Shown in pieces: positions 1 through 7,684 of a stretch of DNA of 64,000 nucleotides (position 1 is the stretch's first letter; each line of letters opens with the position of its first letter). A program made the position numbers and the translations under genes. The notes under the pieces were generated by a model. It was not told where the DNA came from and ran no database searches. It worked only from the letters and a program-made list of their open reading frames with translations. Origin of the DNA: Chloroflexota bacterium (GTDB lineage Bacteria; Chloroflexota; Dehalococcoidia; Lucifugimonadales; UBA3495); assembly GCA_028873965.1 (NCBI GenBank), contig JAPPMU010000015.1, positions 38,947 through 102,946 of the forward strand, written 5' to 3'.

Positions 1-63
1 CGCCATTATGCACGATGGGCTGGTGCAGAACTAATGGGGCGCGTTGCGCCCTTAACTCCCCTT

Positions 64-97
64 AAAAAAATACGGGCGCCGCTAATTGGCGGCCCCC
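64..97 (-). terminator. Rho-independent terminator after hicA
   Basis: Read on the minus strand, a GC-rich hairpin (inner arms GCGGC and GCCGC at 89-93 and 78-82, outer GGG/CCC, one C-C mismatch) is followed by a run of seven T at 70-64. It lies just past the hicA stop codon, so it should end the hicBA transcript. Confidence 0.6.
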
Positions 98-121
98 TTC
101 TTCGTTGGCATGGTTGGCCCT

Positions 122-370
122 TTACTCGGCATCAATCAATCTTTGCAAACCCACGCGACCGATGCCGGTTTGCTTCACGCTGAGGATGGCTCCCAGCGTG
201 GTATCTGGTAAAGGGGTTGATTTGTCCGGAATGACGGTAGAACGCCTGAGGTTCTCCCCCGGGAATCTCTTGTAGTAAAGGATCCCATGAGTGCGCCGAC
301 CGCCGCTTGTCCAACCGTCGCGCTCAAGCAGGCGCATCAGTTCACGCCTGAAACGTTCATACGACGGCAA
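122..370 (-). CDS. hicA: HicA-like mRNA interferase toxin
   Basis: An 82-residue basic protein that looks like a HicA toxin, a small dsRBD-fold RNase that cuts mRNA. The N-terminal half carries the family pattern of a helix followed by G-W and a basic segment with a histidine (RRTHGILYYK, His28), where canonical HicA has GSH; here the motif reads RTH. The C-terminal part (TTLGAILSVKQTGI) fits the usual LGTLRSILKQAGI-type helix. It overlaps the end of the upstream HicB-like gene by 14 bp and is followed by a terminator, so the two form one operon. Family assignment is by motif and context; activity is inferred. Confidence 0.7.
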   Translation of the reverse strand: MPSYERFRRELMRLLERDGWTSGGRRTHGILYYKRFPGENLRRSTVIPDKSTPLPDTTLGAILSVKQTGIGRVGLQRLIDAE

Positions 371-671
371 ACCCAGACTGCTGGGGCAACTCGATCGGGG
401 TTACCGTCACCTGATAATGCGCCAGGTAGTCGCGGATGTCCGAGAGCCGTTCCATTTCGTTCAGCTGCAACTCTACCGCCTCCCGCAACTCGATTTTCAT
501 CTGACCAAAAGTGTCAGCGTAAGCAGATGTGCCCAACTCTTCGCAGACGCCCACCCACTGCCCGGATTCCTGGCAATAGTTCAAAGTCAGATTGATCGTG
601 TAATCGGGCGCGCCCGACTTATCCCGGTGAATGACTTGAACCGTTTCCGCCGTCAGCATCTTGTCAGACAT
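357..671 (-). CDS. hicB: HicB-like antitoxin
   Basis: A 104-residue protein with the HicB-type partial RNase H fold pattern: an extended strand region (DYTINLTLNYCQESGQWVG), a short link (VCEELGTSAYADTFGQ) and a long helix of the type that follows it (IELREAVELQLNEMERL). HicB proteins bind and neutralise the partner HicA and repress their own operon. The gene precedes hicA and overlaps it by 14 bp, the less common hicB-hicA order. A good ribosome site (GGAGG) sits 8 bases before the ATG. The C-terminal tail is short and has no clear DNA-binding domain. Confidence 0.7.
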   Translation of the reverse strand: MSDKMLTAETVQVIHRDKSGAPDYTINLTLNYCQESGQWVGVCEELGTSAYADTFGQMKIELREAVELQLNEMERLSDIRDYLAHYQVTVTPIELPQQSGFAVV

Positions 672-699
672 TACGCTGCCTCCAGTTAGTTGTGTGGCT

Positions 700-705
700 A
701 TTATC
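700..705 (-). promoter_or_regulatory. Candidate -10 element for hicBA
   Basis: GATAAT on the minus strand, 29 bases before the hicB start codon, in an otherwise GC-rich gap between hicB and the MOSC gene. No clear -35 hexamer was seen. Confidence 0.35.
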
Positions 706-713
706 TATGGCAG

Positions 714-1487
714 TCAGCCCACTTCTATTGTATCCCCCACCCGCACCATCCCCGGCTTCTCCACGATGCCATACACGCCGAAGTAACCCGCCAGCGCGTT
801 GGGCCGGTAGCTGAGGATCGATCTCACGACCTCCGTGTCGATTTCGCCGGTGACCGGGTCCTGGTCAACGATGGCGCAGCGGGGATCCGGAGCCAGGATA
901 CGCACCACGGCGTCACCGATGGAGATGGTTCGGTTCATCCAACCGTCTTCCTGGTGTGCCTCGCACCCATCCAGCAGCAACGTCGGCCGGAACCGGTCGG
1001 TGGCCAGGCACTCGTCATCCGTCAGTCCCATTCGGCTCGAAAGGTGTTCGACCGACGCCCGGGAAAGAACCGACACCGGAAACTCATCGAAAACCTGGCA
1101 GGGAAGGTCGGACATCATCAGCAGGGCCGGCTGGCCGCAGAACTCGCTGATGGCCGGCATCCAGTCACCCAGCAACGGACGCGCTCTAACCCGCCGGCCC
1201 CAGATGATCGTCCACACCGGGTTGTCCAGCTCCGGCTTCCCCTCCAGGGTCCTTCCGTCGGGGAAAATGATCCGCAATAGCCCGGCGTCGGCGTCCCATG
1301 ACGTGACCAGTTGCGCCAACTTGCCCACCTGGCGCCGGCTCAGTAACCGCCCCTGACTGTTGACCAGGTAGAAGCGGCGGTCATCGGCGATGCCGCCCAG
1401 GTCCAATCTGGTCTCCGTCATCGGCACCAGCGCCATGGACTTGACCGGGGCGATGTTGATCTCGGCAACGGTAATCACAGGCGTCAC
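714..1487 (-). CDS. MOSC domain-containing protein
   Basis: A 257-residue protein with an N-terminal MOSC-associated beta-barrel (residues 1-100; start IAPVKSM, then DRRFYLV and a SRRQ segment) and a C-terminal MOSC domain with the characteristic DRFRPTLLLDG stretch and a conserved cysteine in DPRCAIVDQDP. MOSC proteins are sulfur-carrying relatives of the molybdenum cofactor sulfurase C-terminus and of mARC-type amine-reducing molybdoenzymes. The start codon overlaps the stop of the upstream HpaB-type gene (ATGA), so the two are co-transcribed. Three further cofactor genes (mobA, moaD-like, AOR) lie within 6 kb, which fits a molybdenum or tungsten cofactor link. Confidence 0.85.
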   Translation of the reverse strand: MTPVITVAEINIAPVKSMALVPMTETRLDLGGIADDRRFYLVNSQGRLLSRRQVGKLAQLVTSWDADAGLLRIIFPDGRTLEGKPELDNPVWTIIWGRRVRARPLLGDWMPAISEFCGQPALLMMSDLPCQVFDEFPVSVLSRASVEHLSSRMGLTDDECLATDRFRPTLLLDGCEAHQEDGWMNRTISIGDAVVRILAPDPRCAIVDQDPVTGEIDTEVVRSILSYRPNALAGYFGVYGIVEKPGMVRVGDTIEVG

Positions 1488-2938
1488 TCCAGGGATAAGA
1501 ACTCGTCGACCATATTTCGCGCGTCGCTGCGGTCGTAAATCTGATAGAGCAGCGCCGCGTTACGGGCCGCGTCCCCGCCGAAGTACCGCTCGTAAAGCGT
1601 CTGCCGCCCGCCGAACGCGCTGCACGACACGTCCCACGCCAGCCGGAAGAGGCGGATGCGCTCCTCGGCGGTGGCCGTATCCGTGTCCAGGTAGCGGTGG
1701 ATGTCCTCGGCCAACGGCCCGTTCAGGTCGGCCTCGGCCGGCAGGGCCATCAGGCTGCTGGAACCCAGCAGGTGCAGGATCTCCGCCATGCGGGGATACA
1801 TGGTGATCATCTGTTTCCGCGCCACCAGCAGCGGGCGGTAGTCCGGGCAGAATATCCCCCACTCGTCGGTGGACGCCTGGGCTTCGGACGCCGCCAGCAA
1901 CGCCTTGGTGATCTCCAAGTTCTCGATCAACTCGGCTACCAGGTGTTGGGTCTGCGGCAGGTCACCCGACCCGAGGGTCTCCACCATCATCGATGCCAGG
2001 CCCAGCATGAACTCGCACTTGACCACGTTCTTGGTGACCACCTGGTGGCCGGTGTGCGCGTTACGGTTGGTACGCTCTCCCCACTGGTTGCACCGGGCCA
2101 CGTCGTTGTACAGGAACACCCGCTCCCACGGAACCAGCACGTCGTCAAAGAAGACGATGGCGTCCATCTCCTCGAAGCGGCTGCCGGCCGGGTGATCGAA
2201 GTGAGACCGGCCCAGGTCCACGGTATCGCGGCACTGGAATTTCAGGCCCTCGGTGTTACAGGGGATGGCGAAGCCAAAGGCGTACTTCCCCTCTTCGCCG
2301 GCCGGCACCCGCCGCGTGCGGGCCGGATACACCGCAATCTCGTCAGACAAGGGACCCAGCGTCGCCAGCACCCTCGCGCCGCGAACAACGATGCCGGCAT
2401 CAGTTTCCTTGACCACGGACAGCGCCACTTCGGTGCGATCATCAAATGGGGTCTGGCCCACCGAACGGCTGCGCTGCAGGTTGACCAGCGTGTGGGTCAT
2501 CACGATGTCGTTTTCGCGGATGTACTCGTAGTAATCGAGAATGTTCTGCTTGAACTCGGGGCGGTTCTGGCCGCAGTAGTCGGCTGCCGCCGCCATGGAC
2601 ATCACCGCCACGTTGAGGAAGTCGGGTGTGCGCCCCATCATTCCGCACGAGGCCAGCGCCCAGTTGGACATCATCCGGCGCCGCCGCTCCAGGTCGTCGC
2701 CGTCACGGGGCATGATGAACGACAGACCCACCGGATCGCCGGTGGACGGCGATTCGTAGACCATGTCTTCCCGCACGGCCGGGTCATGCTGCATGTCCAG
2801 GAGCCCGGCTACGGTTCGCAGCCCGCCGGCAAATGCCGGGTGCACGGTTACGTCCTTAACCTTCTGCCCGCCAATGTAAACCTCGGCAGCGCGTTCTCGT
2901 ATTCCGTCGATGTATTGGGCTCCGGTGCGCGCCGGCAT
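1484..2938 (-). CDS. 4-hydroxyphenylacetate 3-hydroxylase-family flavoprotein monooxygenase
   Basis: A 484-residue protein of the HpaB/HpaH family, FADH2-dependent enzymes that hydroxylate phenolic rings or dehydrate 4-hydroxybutyryl-CoA. Visible features are the N-terminal segment starting TGAQYIDGIRERAAEVYIGG, the region RDGDDLERRRRMMSNWA, and a VLVPWERVFLYND block near residue 275 that shapes the flavin site. Length is normal for the family. No HpaC-type flavin reductase lies nearby, so FADH2 must come from elsewhere. GGAGG precedes the ATG. The gene overlaps the MOSC gene by 4 bp. I do not see the Cys/His iron-sulfur ligands of 4-hydroxybutyryl-CoA dehydratase clearly, so a monooxygenase is preferred; the substrate is unknown. 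Confidence 0.85.
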   Translation of the reverse strand: MPARTGAQYIDGIRERAAEVYIGGQKVKDVTVHPAFAGGLRTVAGLLDMQHDPAVREDMVYESPSTGDPVGLSFIMPRDGDDLERRRRMMSNWALASCGMMGRTPDFLNVAVMSMAAAADYCGQNRPEFKQNILDYYEYIRENDIVMTHTLVNLQRSRSVGQTPFDDRTEVALSVVKETDAGIVVRGARVLATLGPLSDEIAVYPARTRRVPAGEEGKYAFGFAIPCNTEGLKFQCRDTVDLGRSHFDHPAGSRFEEMDAIVFFDDVLVPWERVFLYNDVARCNQWGERTNRNAHTGHQVVTKNVVKCEFMLGLASMMVETLGSGDLPQTQHLVAELIENLEITKALLAASEAQASTDEWGIFCPDYRPLLVARKQMITMYPRMAEILHLLGSSSLMALPAEADLNGPLAEDIHRYLDTDTATAEERIRLFRLAWDVSCSAFGGRQTLYERYFGGDAARNAALLYQIYDRSDARNMVDEFLSLE

Positions 2939-2974
2939 CGCCTGCCTCCGTTTCGCCTCTCGTGCGTCCCCGGT

Positions 2975-3083
2975 TTGTCATTGCGACCCCGGTACTTGAT
3001 GCGGGGAGTGGCAATCTCGCTGCGGCCAGGATCGTTGCCACATCAACGGGATTGCCGAGTCGCATCGCTCCTGGCGATGACAG
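2975..3083. repeat. Palindromic intergenic repeat with inverted ends
   Basis: About 108 bp bounded by TTGTCATTGCGA on the left and TGGCGATGACAGG on the right, imperfect inverted copies of each other. Inside are two further hairpins: CCCCG/CGGGG (2987-2991 and 3002-3006) and GTGGCAA/TTGCCAC (3008-3014 and 3035-3041). The layout resembles the dispersed TCATTGCGA-type palindromic repeats common in environmental bacteria. It sits between divergently transcribed genes. Confidence 0.55.
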
Positions 3084-3141
3084 GTTTGCGGAAACCGAGT
3101 ACACGTGAGGTTTCGCGTGTGTTGCTAGTGTCGCAAGGGTA

Positions 3142-3150
3142 TGGTATACG
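3142..3150 (+). promoter_or_regulatory. Candidate extended -10 promoter (TGG-TATACG)
   Basis: TGG followed by TATACG, 30 bases before the GTG used here as the start of the alpha/beta hydrolase. It overlaps an in-frame ATG at 3141, arguing that this ATG is upstream of transcription rather than the translation start. Confidence 0.4.
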
Positions 3151-3179
3151 AGCGAAAACCGCAATCGGGGAGACTAACC

Positions 3180-3995
3180 GTGCCCACCATCCAGCGTGGC
3201 GACGCTCAACTGCACTATTATCTCGACGACTTCACCGACCCTTGGCGGTCGGCCCCTGAAGCTATCGTGCTGCAGCACGGCTTCTCCCGCAGCGGCAGGT
3301 TCTGGTACAACTGGCCGCCACTGCTCAGCCGCGAGTATCGCGTCATCCGCCCCGACATGCGGGGCATGGGGCAGTCGACCATCGACCCGGCCCGCTACGA
3401 GCCCACGCTGGACACGCTCATGGGCGACCTGCTGGCAATTCTCGACGACGCCGGCATGGAACGGGCCGTGTACGTCGGTGAGTCCTTCGGCGGGATCATG
3501 GGAATGCAATTCGCCCACGATTATCCTGACCGCTGCCGCGCGCTGGTGCTGTGCAACTCACCGTGCCGCCTGACGCGACGGGAAAACTCGACGCCGGGAG
3601 GCAGCTGGTTGGCCACCATGGAGCAGGGCGGCATCGGAGCCTGGAGCGCAGCGACCATCAACTTCCGGCTCGATATGCGCCACGCCGCGGAGGGCCTGAA
3701 GGACTGGTACATCGCCGAAATGGACCGGACGCCGGCGGAAATCGGCCAGGCTCTCCACAGCTACCTGGACAGCCTGGATTTCGGGCCGCACCTGAAGAAC
3801 ATTAAGGTGCCCACGCTGCTACTCACCGGCGACGAATCGCTTACCACCAGCATGGAACAGCAGGAGTTCATGGCCTCCGAAATCCCCAACAGCCGCCTGG
3901 ACGTGTGGCCCGGCCTGGGCCACGGCGTCAACGTCATCTACCCCGAGTGGTGCGTCCAGCGGATGCGCAATTTCCTCGGCCAACGCGAAGCCTGA
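3180..3995 (+). CDS. Alpha/beta-fold hydrolase
   Basis: A 271-residue alpha/beta hydrolase. The oxyanion strand reads VLQHGFSRSG, the nucleophile elbow is VGESFGGIMG (Ser in G-E-S-F-G), the acid is probably the Asp in LLLTGDESL, and the catalytic His lies in GLGHGVN near the C-terminus, so the triad is complete. Such enzymes hydrolyse esters, lactones or C-C bonds of ring-cleavage products. The GTG at 3180 is chosen because GGGGAG lies at the right distance before it and a likely -10 element overlaps the alternative ATG at 3141. Relation to 3-oxoadipate enol-lactonases is possible, but the substrate cannot be read from sequence. Confidence 0.85.
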   Translation: MPTIQRGDAQLHYYLDDFTDPWRSAPEAIVLQHGFSRSGRFWYNWPPLLSREYRVIRPDMRGMGQSTIDPARYEPTLDTLMGDLLAILDDAGMERAVYVGESFGGIMGMQFAHDYPDRCRALVLCNSPCRLTRRENSTPGGSWLATMEQGGIGAWSAATINFRLDMRHAAEGLKDWYIAEMDRTPAEIGQALHSYLDSLDFGPHLKNIKVPTLLLTGDESLTTSMEQQEFMASEIPNSRLDVWPGLGHGVNVIYPEWCVQRMRNFLGQREA

Positions 3996-4037
3996 CGACT
4001 CCGACCTGGCCCGCAACGTGCGGTTCCCTTGCGCGGG

Positions 4038-4046
4038 TGATATGCT
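4038..4046 (+). promoter_or_regulatory. Candidate extended -10 promoter (TGA-TATGCT)
   Basis: TGA followed by TATGCT, 33 bases before the mobA ATG, in the short gap after the hydrolase gene. No recognisable -35 box, as expected for an extended -10 promoter. Likely drives mobA, the moaD-like gene and the AOR gene. Confidence 0.45.
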
Positions 4047-4078
4047 GAGACTATCAGGTCAGCGGTGCGACATTCGTT

Positions 4079-4699
4079 ATGAATTCCGTCGACAATACAC
4101 CAATTACCGCCGTAATCCTTGCCGGCGGTCAGAGTCGTCGGCTGGGACGCGACAAAGCCATCGAACCCTTCGACGGGGAGCCACTCATCCGCCGAGTCAT
4201 CCGCCGGGCCTCTGAGGCCGTCTCCTCCAGCCAGGTCATTGTCGTTGTCGCGGACCCAGAACGCACCGCCGCATTGCCCCTGGACGACGATCACCTGACC
4301 GCGGTCGACGTCTTTCCCGACTGCGGTTCCCTGGGCGGCATCTACACCGGCTTGAACGCCTCCTCCACCGACTGGTCCCTGGTTGCCGCCTGCGATATGC
4401 CCTTCCTGTCGGCGCCCCTGCTGGCCCACATGGCCGGACTGCGGGATGGTGTCGACGCCGTGGTGCCCGTGGTGGACGGCCGACCGGAACCCACCCACGC
4501 GCTCTACAACCGGCGTTGCCTGCCGGCCATAGAGGGCCGTCTTCGCGCCGGCCAGCTCAAGATTTCCGGTTTTTTTGACGACGTGGCCGTGCGCTACGTT
4601 CCCGAAGACGACATCCGAAGATTCGACCCCGATCTGCTCAGCTTCTTCAACATCAACCGGCCTGAAGACCTGTCCCGAGCCATGGAATTGGCGCGATGA
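4079..4699 (+). CDS. mobA: Molybdenum cofactor guanylyltransferase MobA
   Basis: A 206-residue nucleotidyltransferase of the MobA type, which joins GMP from GTP to molybdopterin (or tungstopterin). The N-terminal GTP-binding loop is intact (ILAGGQSRRLGRDKA, about residues 13-27), followed by the D-x-x-P-x-x-G-S-L-G-G-I-Y-T-G motif, the metal-binding CDMPF near residue 103, and P-T-H-A-L-Y further on. It overlaps the next gene, a MoaD-like carrier, by 4 bp, and the carrier precedes an aldehyde:ferredoxin oxidoreductase. AOR itself usually holds a bis-pterin cofactor without nucleotide, so this MobA may serve other molybdoenzymes of the cell. Confidence 0.9.
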   Translation: MNSVDNTPITAVILAGGQSRRLGRDKAIEPFDGEPLIRRVIRRASEAVSSSQVIVVVADPERTAALPLDDDHLTAVDVFPDCGSLGGIYTGLNASSTDWSLVAACDMPFLSAPLLAHMAGLRDGVDAVVPVVDGRPEPTHALYNRRCLPAIEGRLRAGQLKISGFFDDVAVRYVPEDDIRRFDPDLLSFFNINRPEDLSRAMELAR

Positions 4700-5022
4700 A
4701 CTCGGCCACCGCAACCGGCAATGCTGTGGTCGTCACCGTTGAACTGTTCGGTATGGCCCGTGTCCACGCTGGCGTCAACAGTTTCGATCTGGCAGTCGAG
4801 GACCAGGCATCCATAGCCGCGTTGTTGGATGCTCTCGCGGAAGAGTGTCCCAGGCTGATGTGTAATGTGTTGTGCCGATCCGACGACGGCGCGGTCACCG
4901 TCGCCGAAGGATACGCTCTGAACCGGAACGGCCTCGCATTTTTGTCGCCCGACATGAACGGACCCCTGGATTGGAGATCGGGTGAGTCGTTGCTTCTCCT
5001 CTCCAACCAGGCCGGCGGGTGA
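4696..5022 (+). CDS. MoaD/ThiS-family sulfur carrier protein
   Basis: A 108-residue beta-grasp protein ending in Gly-Gly, the C-terminus that is adenylated and thiocarboxylated in MoaD and ThiS carriers. The pattern VTVELFGMARVHAG at the N-terminus and ASIAALLDALAEECP in the helix match MoaD. Its position directly before an AOR gene is typical of the tungsten/molybdenum AOR operons, in which the carrier provides the dithiolene sulfur of the pterin. Starts inside the end of mobA (ATGA overlap) and stops 4 bases before the AOR start codon. Confidence 0.85.
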   Translation: MNSATATGNAVVVTVELFGMARVHAGVNSFDLAVEDQASIAALLDALAEECPRLMCNVLCRSDDGAVTVAEGYALNRNGLAFLSPDMNGPLDWRSGESLLLLSNQAGG

Positions 5023-5026
5023 GACC

Positions 5027-6949
5027 ATGCCTGCCCTGTACGGCTACCGTGGATACGCCACGGTGGTTGATCTGACCACCGGGCAATATCGACGCGACCC
5101 AATACCAAAGGAAGTCCTCCGCTCGGCCATCGGGGGCATCGGCCTGGGCACGTGGCTGCTGCATCGTTACGGCGGCCCCCCGGTTGACCACGACGGCGAA
5201 CGTCTTGTCCCCACCGCCAGAATGCGACTTCTCGACTCCGCGCTGGAACCGGACAACCCCCTGATTTTCGTAACCAGCCCCCTCGTGGGTACCCGCCTCA
5301 CGACCTCCAGCAAGTTTGCCGTGATGACCCGGTCTCCGCTGACCGGCTTCATCGCCGACGGGCTGTCCTCCAGTCACTTGGCCGTCGAGCTGAAACGGGC
5401 CTGCGGCGACGCACTGGTGATCACGGGTCGGGCGGAGCGTCCCTCTTTGCTGCATGTCGACGTCGACGGTGTTCCCAACGTCAGACCGGCCGACCATCTG
5501 ATGGGCCTATCCACAATGGACACCGAGTCGGCGGTCAAACGGGAGTTGGACGACGGTGGCCGCCGCCCTGTCCGCGTGGCCTGCATCGGCCCGGCCGGAG
5601 AGAACCTGGTCCGCTTTGCCAGCATCGCCAACGACGGCGGGCGCCAAGCCGGCCGCTGCGGCCCCGGGGCGGTCATGGGCAGCAAGAACCTCAAGGCCAT
5701 CGCCGTCAAGGGTGATCCTGATGCGGATCCGCCCGTGGCCCATCCCGACGCCCTGCGCGAGTACGCCCACGACCTCAGCCGACGCAGCCTGGGCGCCGCC
5801 ACCGCCAAGTACCGCGAGCTGGGAACGATTGCCAACGTATCGGTGTTTAATCGCCTGGGGACGCTGCCCACGCGCAATTTCCAGCAGTCCACCTTCGAGG
5901 ACGCGGAGGCGGTCAGCGGCGAGTCCCTGCACCAGACCCGCGCCACGCGCTCAGCCCACTGTGCCAACTGCACCATCGGATGCGAAAAGGTCGTTACCGT
6001 GGGCCAAAAAGACAAGCGGGCAAGGCAAGGCGGCGAAATCAGCGCCCGCCTGGAATACGAAAGCCTCTTCGCCTTGGGCCCGCTGGTTGGCGTCGGCGAT
6101 CCCGATGCGGTCATCCACGCGGTGCGTCGATGCGACGAACTGGGCCTGGACACCATTTCCGCCGGCGGGGTCATTGCCTGGGCTATGGAAACCGCCGAGC
6201 GGGGACTGTTGCCGTCCCTGGACCTTGGCGATCCAAGCAGCGGCGCCAACCCTGCGTTGAACTTCGGTGACGGTGTAGCAGTAATCGACCTGTTGGACGA
6301 CATCGGGCATCGGCGTGGTTCTCTGGGCAATCTGCTGGCCGAGGGCAGCCGGCTTGCTGCAGAGCAAGTTGGCGGCGGATCAGAATCCTGGGCCATGCAG
6401 GTCAAGGGGCTGGAGATGCCCGGCTACGAACCCCGCAGCCTGAAGACCCTGGCTTTAGGACTGGCCACCACCCCACGCGGCGCCTGCCACAATCGCACCT
6501 CTGCCTACGACGCCGACTTCTCGCCGGAGGTGGACCGCCTCACCGTAGACGACCGGCGCGGCAAGATAGCGGCCGACAGCGAGGATTTCGCGGCGGCGTT
6601 GGACTCTCTCATCTGGTGCAAGTTCCTCCGCCGCGCGTTTGGCGATTTCTGGGAAGAATCGGCCGCCGTGTACCGCATGGTGACCGGCTGGGAGGATTTC
6701 GATGCTGACGAGCTCCGCCGCGCCGCCGCCCACATCGCCGACCTCAAAAAAGGCTACAACCAGCGGTGGGGCTGGCAACGCACCGACGACACGCTCCCGG
6801 GTCGCACTCTGACCGAACCGCTTGCCGACGGTGTCGCCGCCGGCATCGGGCTCACGACGGACGAGTTGGATGCGATGATCGCCGACTACTACCGCGCCCG
6901 GGGTTGGAGCGACGGCGGCCGCATCGACCTGGACGCGATCGGCTTATAG
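5027..6949 (+). CDS. Aldehyde:ferredoxin oxidoreductase family protein
   Basis: A 640-residue tungsten- or molybdenum-pterin enzyme that oxidises aldehydes to acids and passes electrons to ferredoxin. Typical landmarks: the N-terminal domain with YATVVDLTTG and the FVTSPLVGTRLTTSSKFAVMTRSP segment, GPAGENLVRFASI, and RCGPGAVMGSKNLKAIAV. The [4Fe-4S] ligands are present as Cys312-x2-Cys315-x3-Cys319 with a distant fourth Cys531 (IWCKF). The first ATG in the open frame (4982) lies inside the MoaD-like gene; the ATG at 5027 starts 4 bases after its stop and gives the family N-terminus. The 3' end overlaps rsmG, which runs the other way, by 6 bp. Substrate is not known; benzoyl- or general AOR activity cannot be separated. 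Confidence 0.92.
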   Translation: MPALYGYRGYATVVDLTTGQYRRDPIPKEVLRSAIGGIGLGTWLLHRYGGPPVDHDGERLVPTARMRLLDSALEPDNPLIFVTSPLVGTRLTTSSKFAVMTRSPLTGFIADGLSSSHLAVELKRACGDALVITGRAERPSLLHVDVDGVPNVRPADHLMGLSTMDTESAVKRELDDGGRRPVRVACIGPAGENLVRFASIANDGGRQAGRCGPGAVMGSKNLKAIAVKGDPDADPPVAHPDALREYAHDLSRRSLGAATAKYRELGTIANVSVFNRLGTLPTRNFQQSTFEDAEAVSGESLHQTRATRSAHCANCTIGCEKVVTVGQKDKRARQGGEISARLEYESLFALGPLVGVGDPDAVIHAVRRCDELGLDTISAGGVIAWAMETAERGLLPSLDLGDPSSGANPALNFGDGVAVIDLLDDIGHRRGSLGNLLAEGSRLAAEQVGGGSESWAMQVKGLEMPGYEPRSLKTLALGLATTPRGACHNRTSAYDADFSPEVDRLTVDDRRGKIAADSEDFAAALDSLIWCKFLRRAFGDFWEESAAVYRMVTGWEDFDADELRRAAAHIADLKKGYNQRWGWQRTDDTLPGRTLTEPLADGVAAGIGLTTDELDAMIADYYRARGWSDGGRIDLDAIGL

Positions 6950-7684
6950 CGGCTGCTTGGCGGGCACGCCGACCCGGCGCGGGTACTTGCCCGGCGTGCG
7001 GCGCACCTTCTCCACGGTTATGAGCCAACGATTTGGCGGTAGCGGGGGAGACAGTTCGTTCATGGAGAGCGCGCCAACAACCCTGCCGCCCAGCTCCGAC
7101 AGCGCGTTATTAGCCGCCTGGGTCTCCGCCGGCCCGTCCTTTCCCTTCCAGGCCACCAGCGTTCCATGCCCCTTGCACAACGGCAGCGCGTACTCCACCA
7201 GCACCGACATAGGCGCCACTCCACGAGCCAGCGCCACGTCGAACTGCCCCCGGTAGCCTTCCGTGCGCGCCAATTCCTCGACGCGCGCGGTAACCACGTC
7301 CACGTTGTCGAGGCCCAAACTCGCCACCAGCGTATCCAGAAACGCCGTCTTCTTGGCCGTCGATTCCACCAGCGTCAAATGGATGCCGGGGAAAACTATC
7401 TTCAACGGCGCCCCTGGAAACCCGGCCCCGGTTCCCAAGTCAATCACCCGCAACCCATCCCGCCACTCGTTGACCGCCAGTACGGCAGTCAGGGAGTCGA
7501 AGAAATGCCGCACCTGAACCGCTTCGGGCTCGGTGATGGCGGTCAGGTTTGCCCGCCGATTCCCTTCGGACAGCAGCCGCTGGTATTCAGCGAACTGGGC
7601 CAACTGCTCATGTGACAGGTCCAACGCCAGGCGTGGAGCCTGTTCGCTGAGAATCGCCATTCCCAGCCCGGAGGCGGTCGTCAT
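6944..7684 (-). CDS. rsmG: 16S rRNA (guanine-527-N7)-methyltransferase RsmG
   Basis: A 246-residue Rossmann methyltransferase. The SAM site motif [20 protein letters not shown] is intact, followed by [16 protein letters not shown] and the [29 protein letters not shown] region typical of RsmG (GidB), which methylates N7 of G527 in 16S rRNA. The start codon overlaps the stop of the enolase gene (ATGA), so the two are translationally coupled. It converges on the AOR gene with a 6 bp overlap, leaving no room for a terminator between them. Confidence 0.95.
   Translation of the reverse strand: MTTASGLGMAILSEQAPRLALDLSHEQLAQFAEYQRLLSEGNRRANLTAITEPEAVQVRHFFDSLTAVLAVNEWRDGLRVIDLGTGAGFPGAPLKIVFPGIHLTLVESTAKKTAFLDTLVASLGLDNVDVVTARVEELARTEGYRGQFDVALARGVAPMSVLVEYALPLCKGHGTLVAWKGKDGPAETQAANNALSELGGRVVGALSMNELSPPLPPNRWLITVEKVRRTPGKYPRRVGVPAKQPL

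Noticed and set aside
1-51. Possible C-terminus of a plus-strand gene ending in TAA at 32-34, followed by a GGGCGC/GCGCCC hairpin at 37-51
   Set aside because: Only ten codons are visible and there is no T run after the hairpin, so neither the gene nor the terminator can be supported.
1697-3259. A 520-codon plus-strand open frame
   Set aside because: Antisense to the HpaB-type gene and extends through a palindromic repeat; no recognisable domain.
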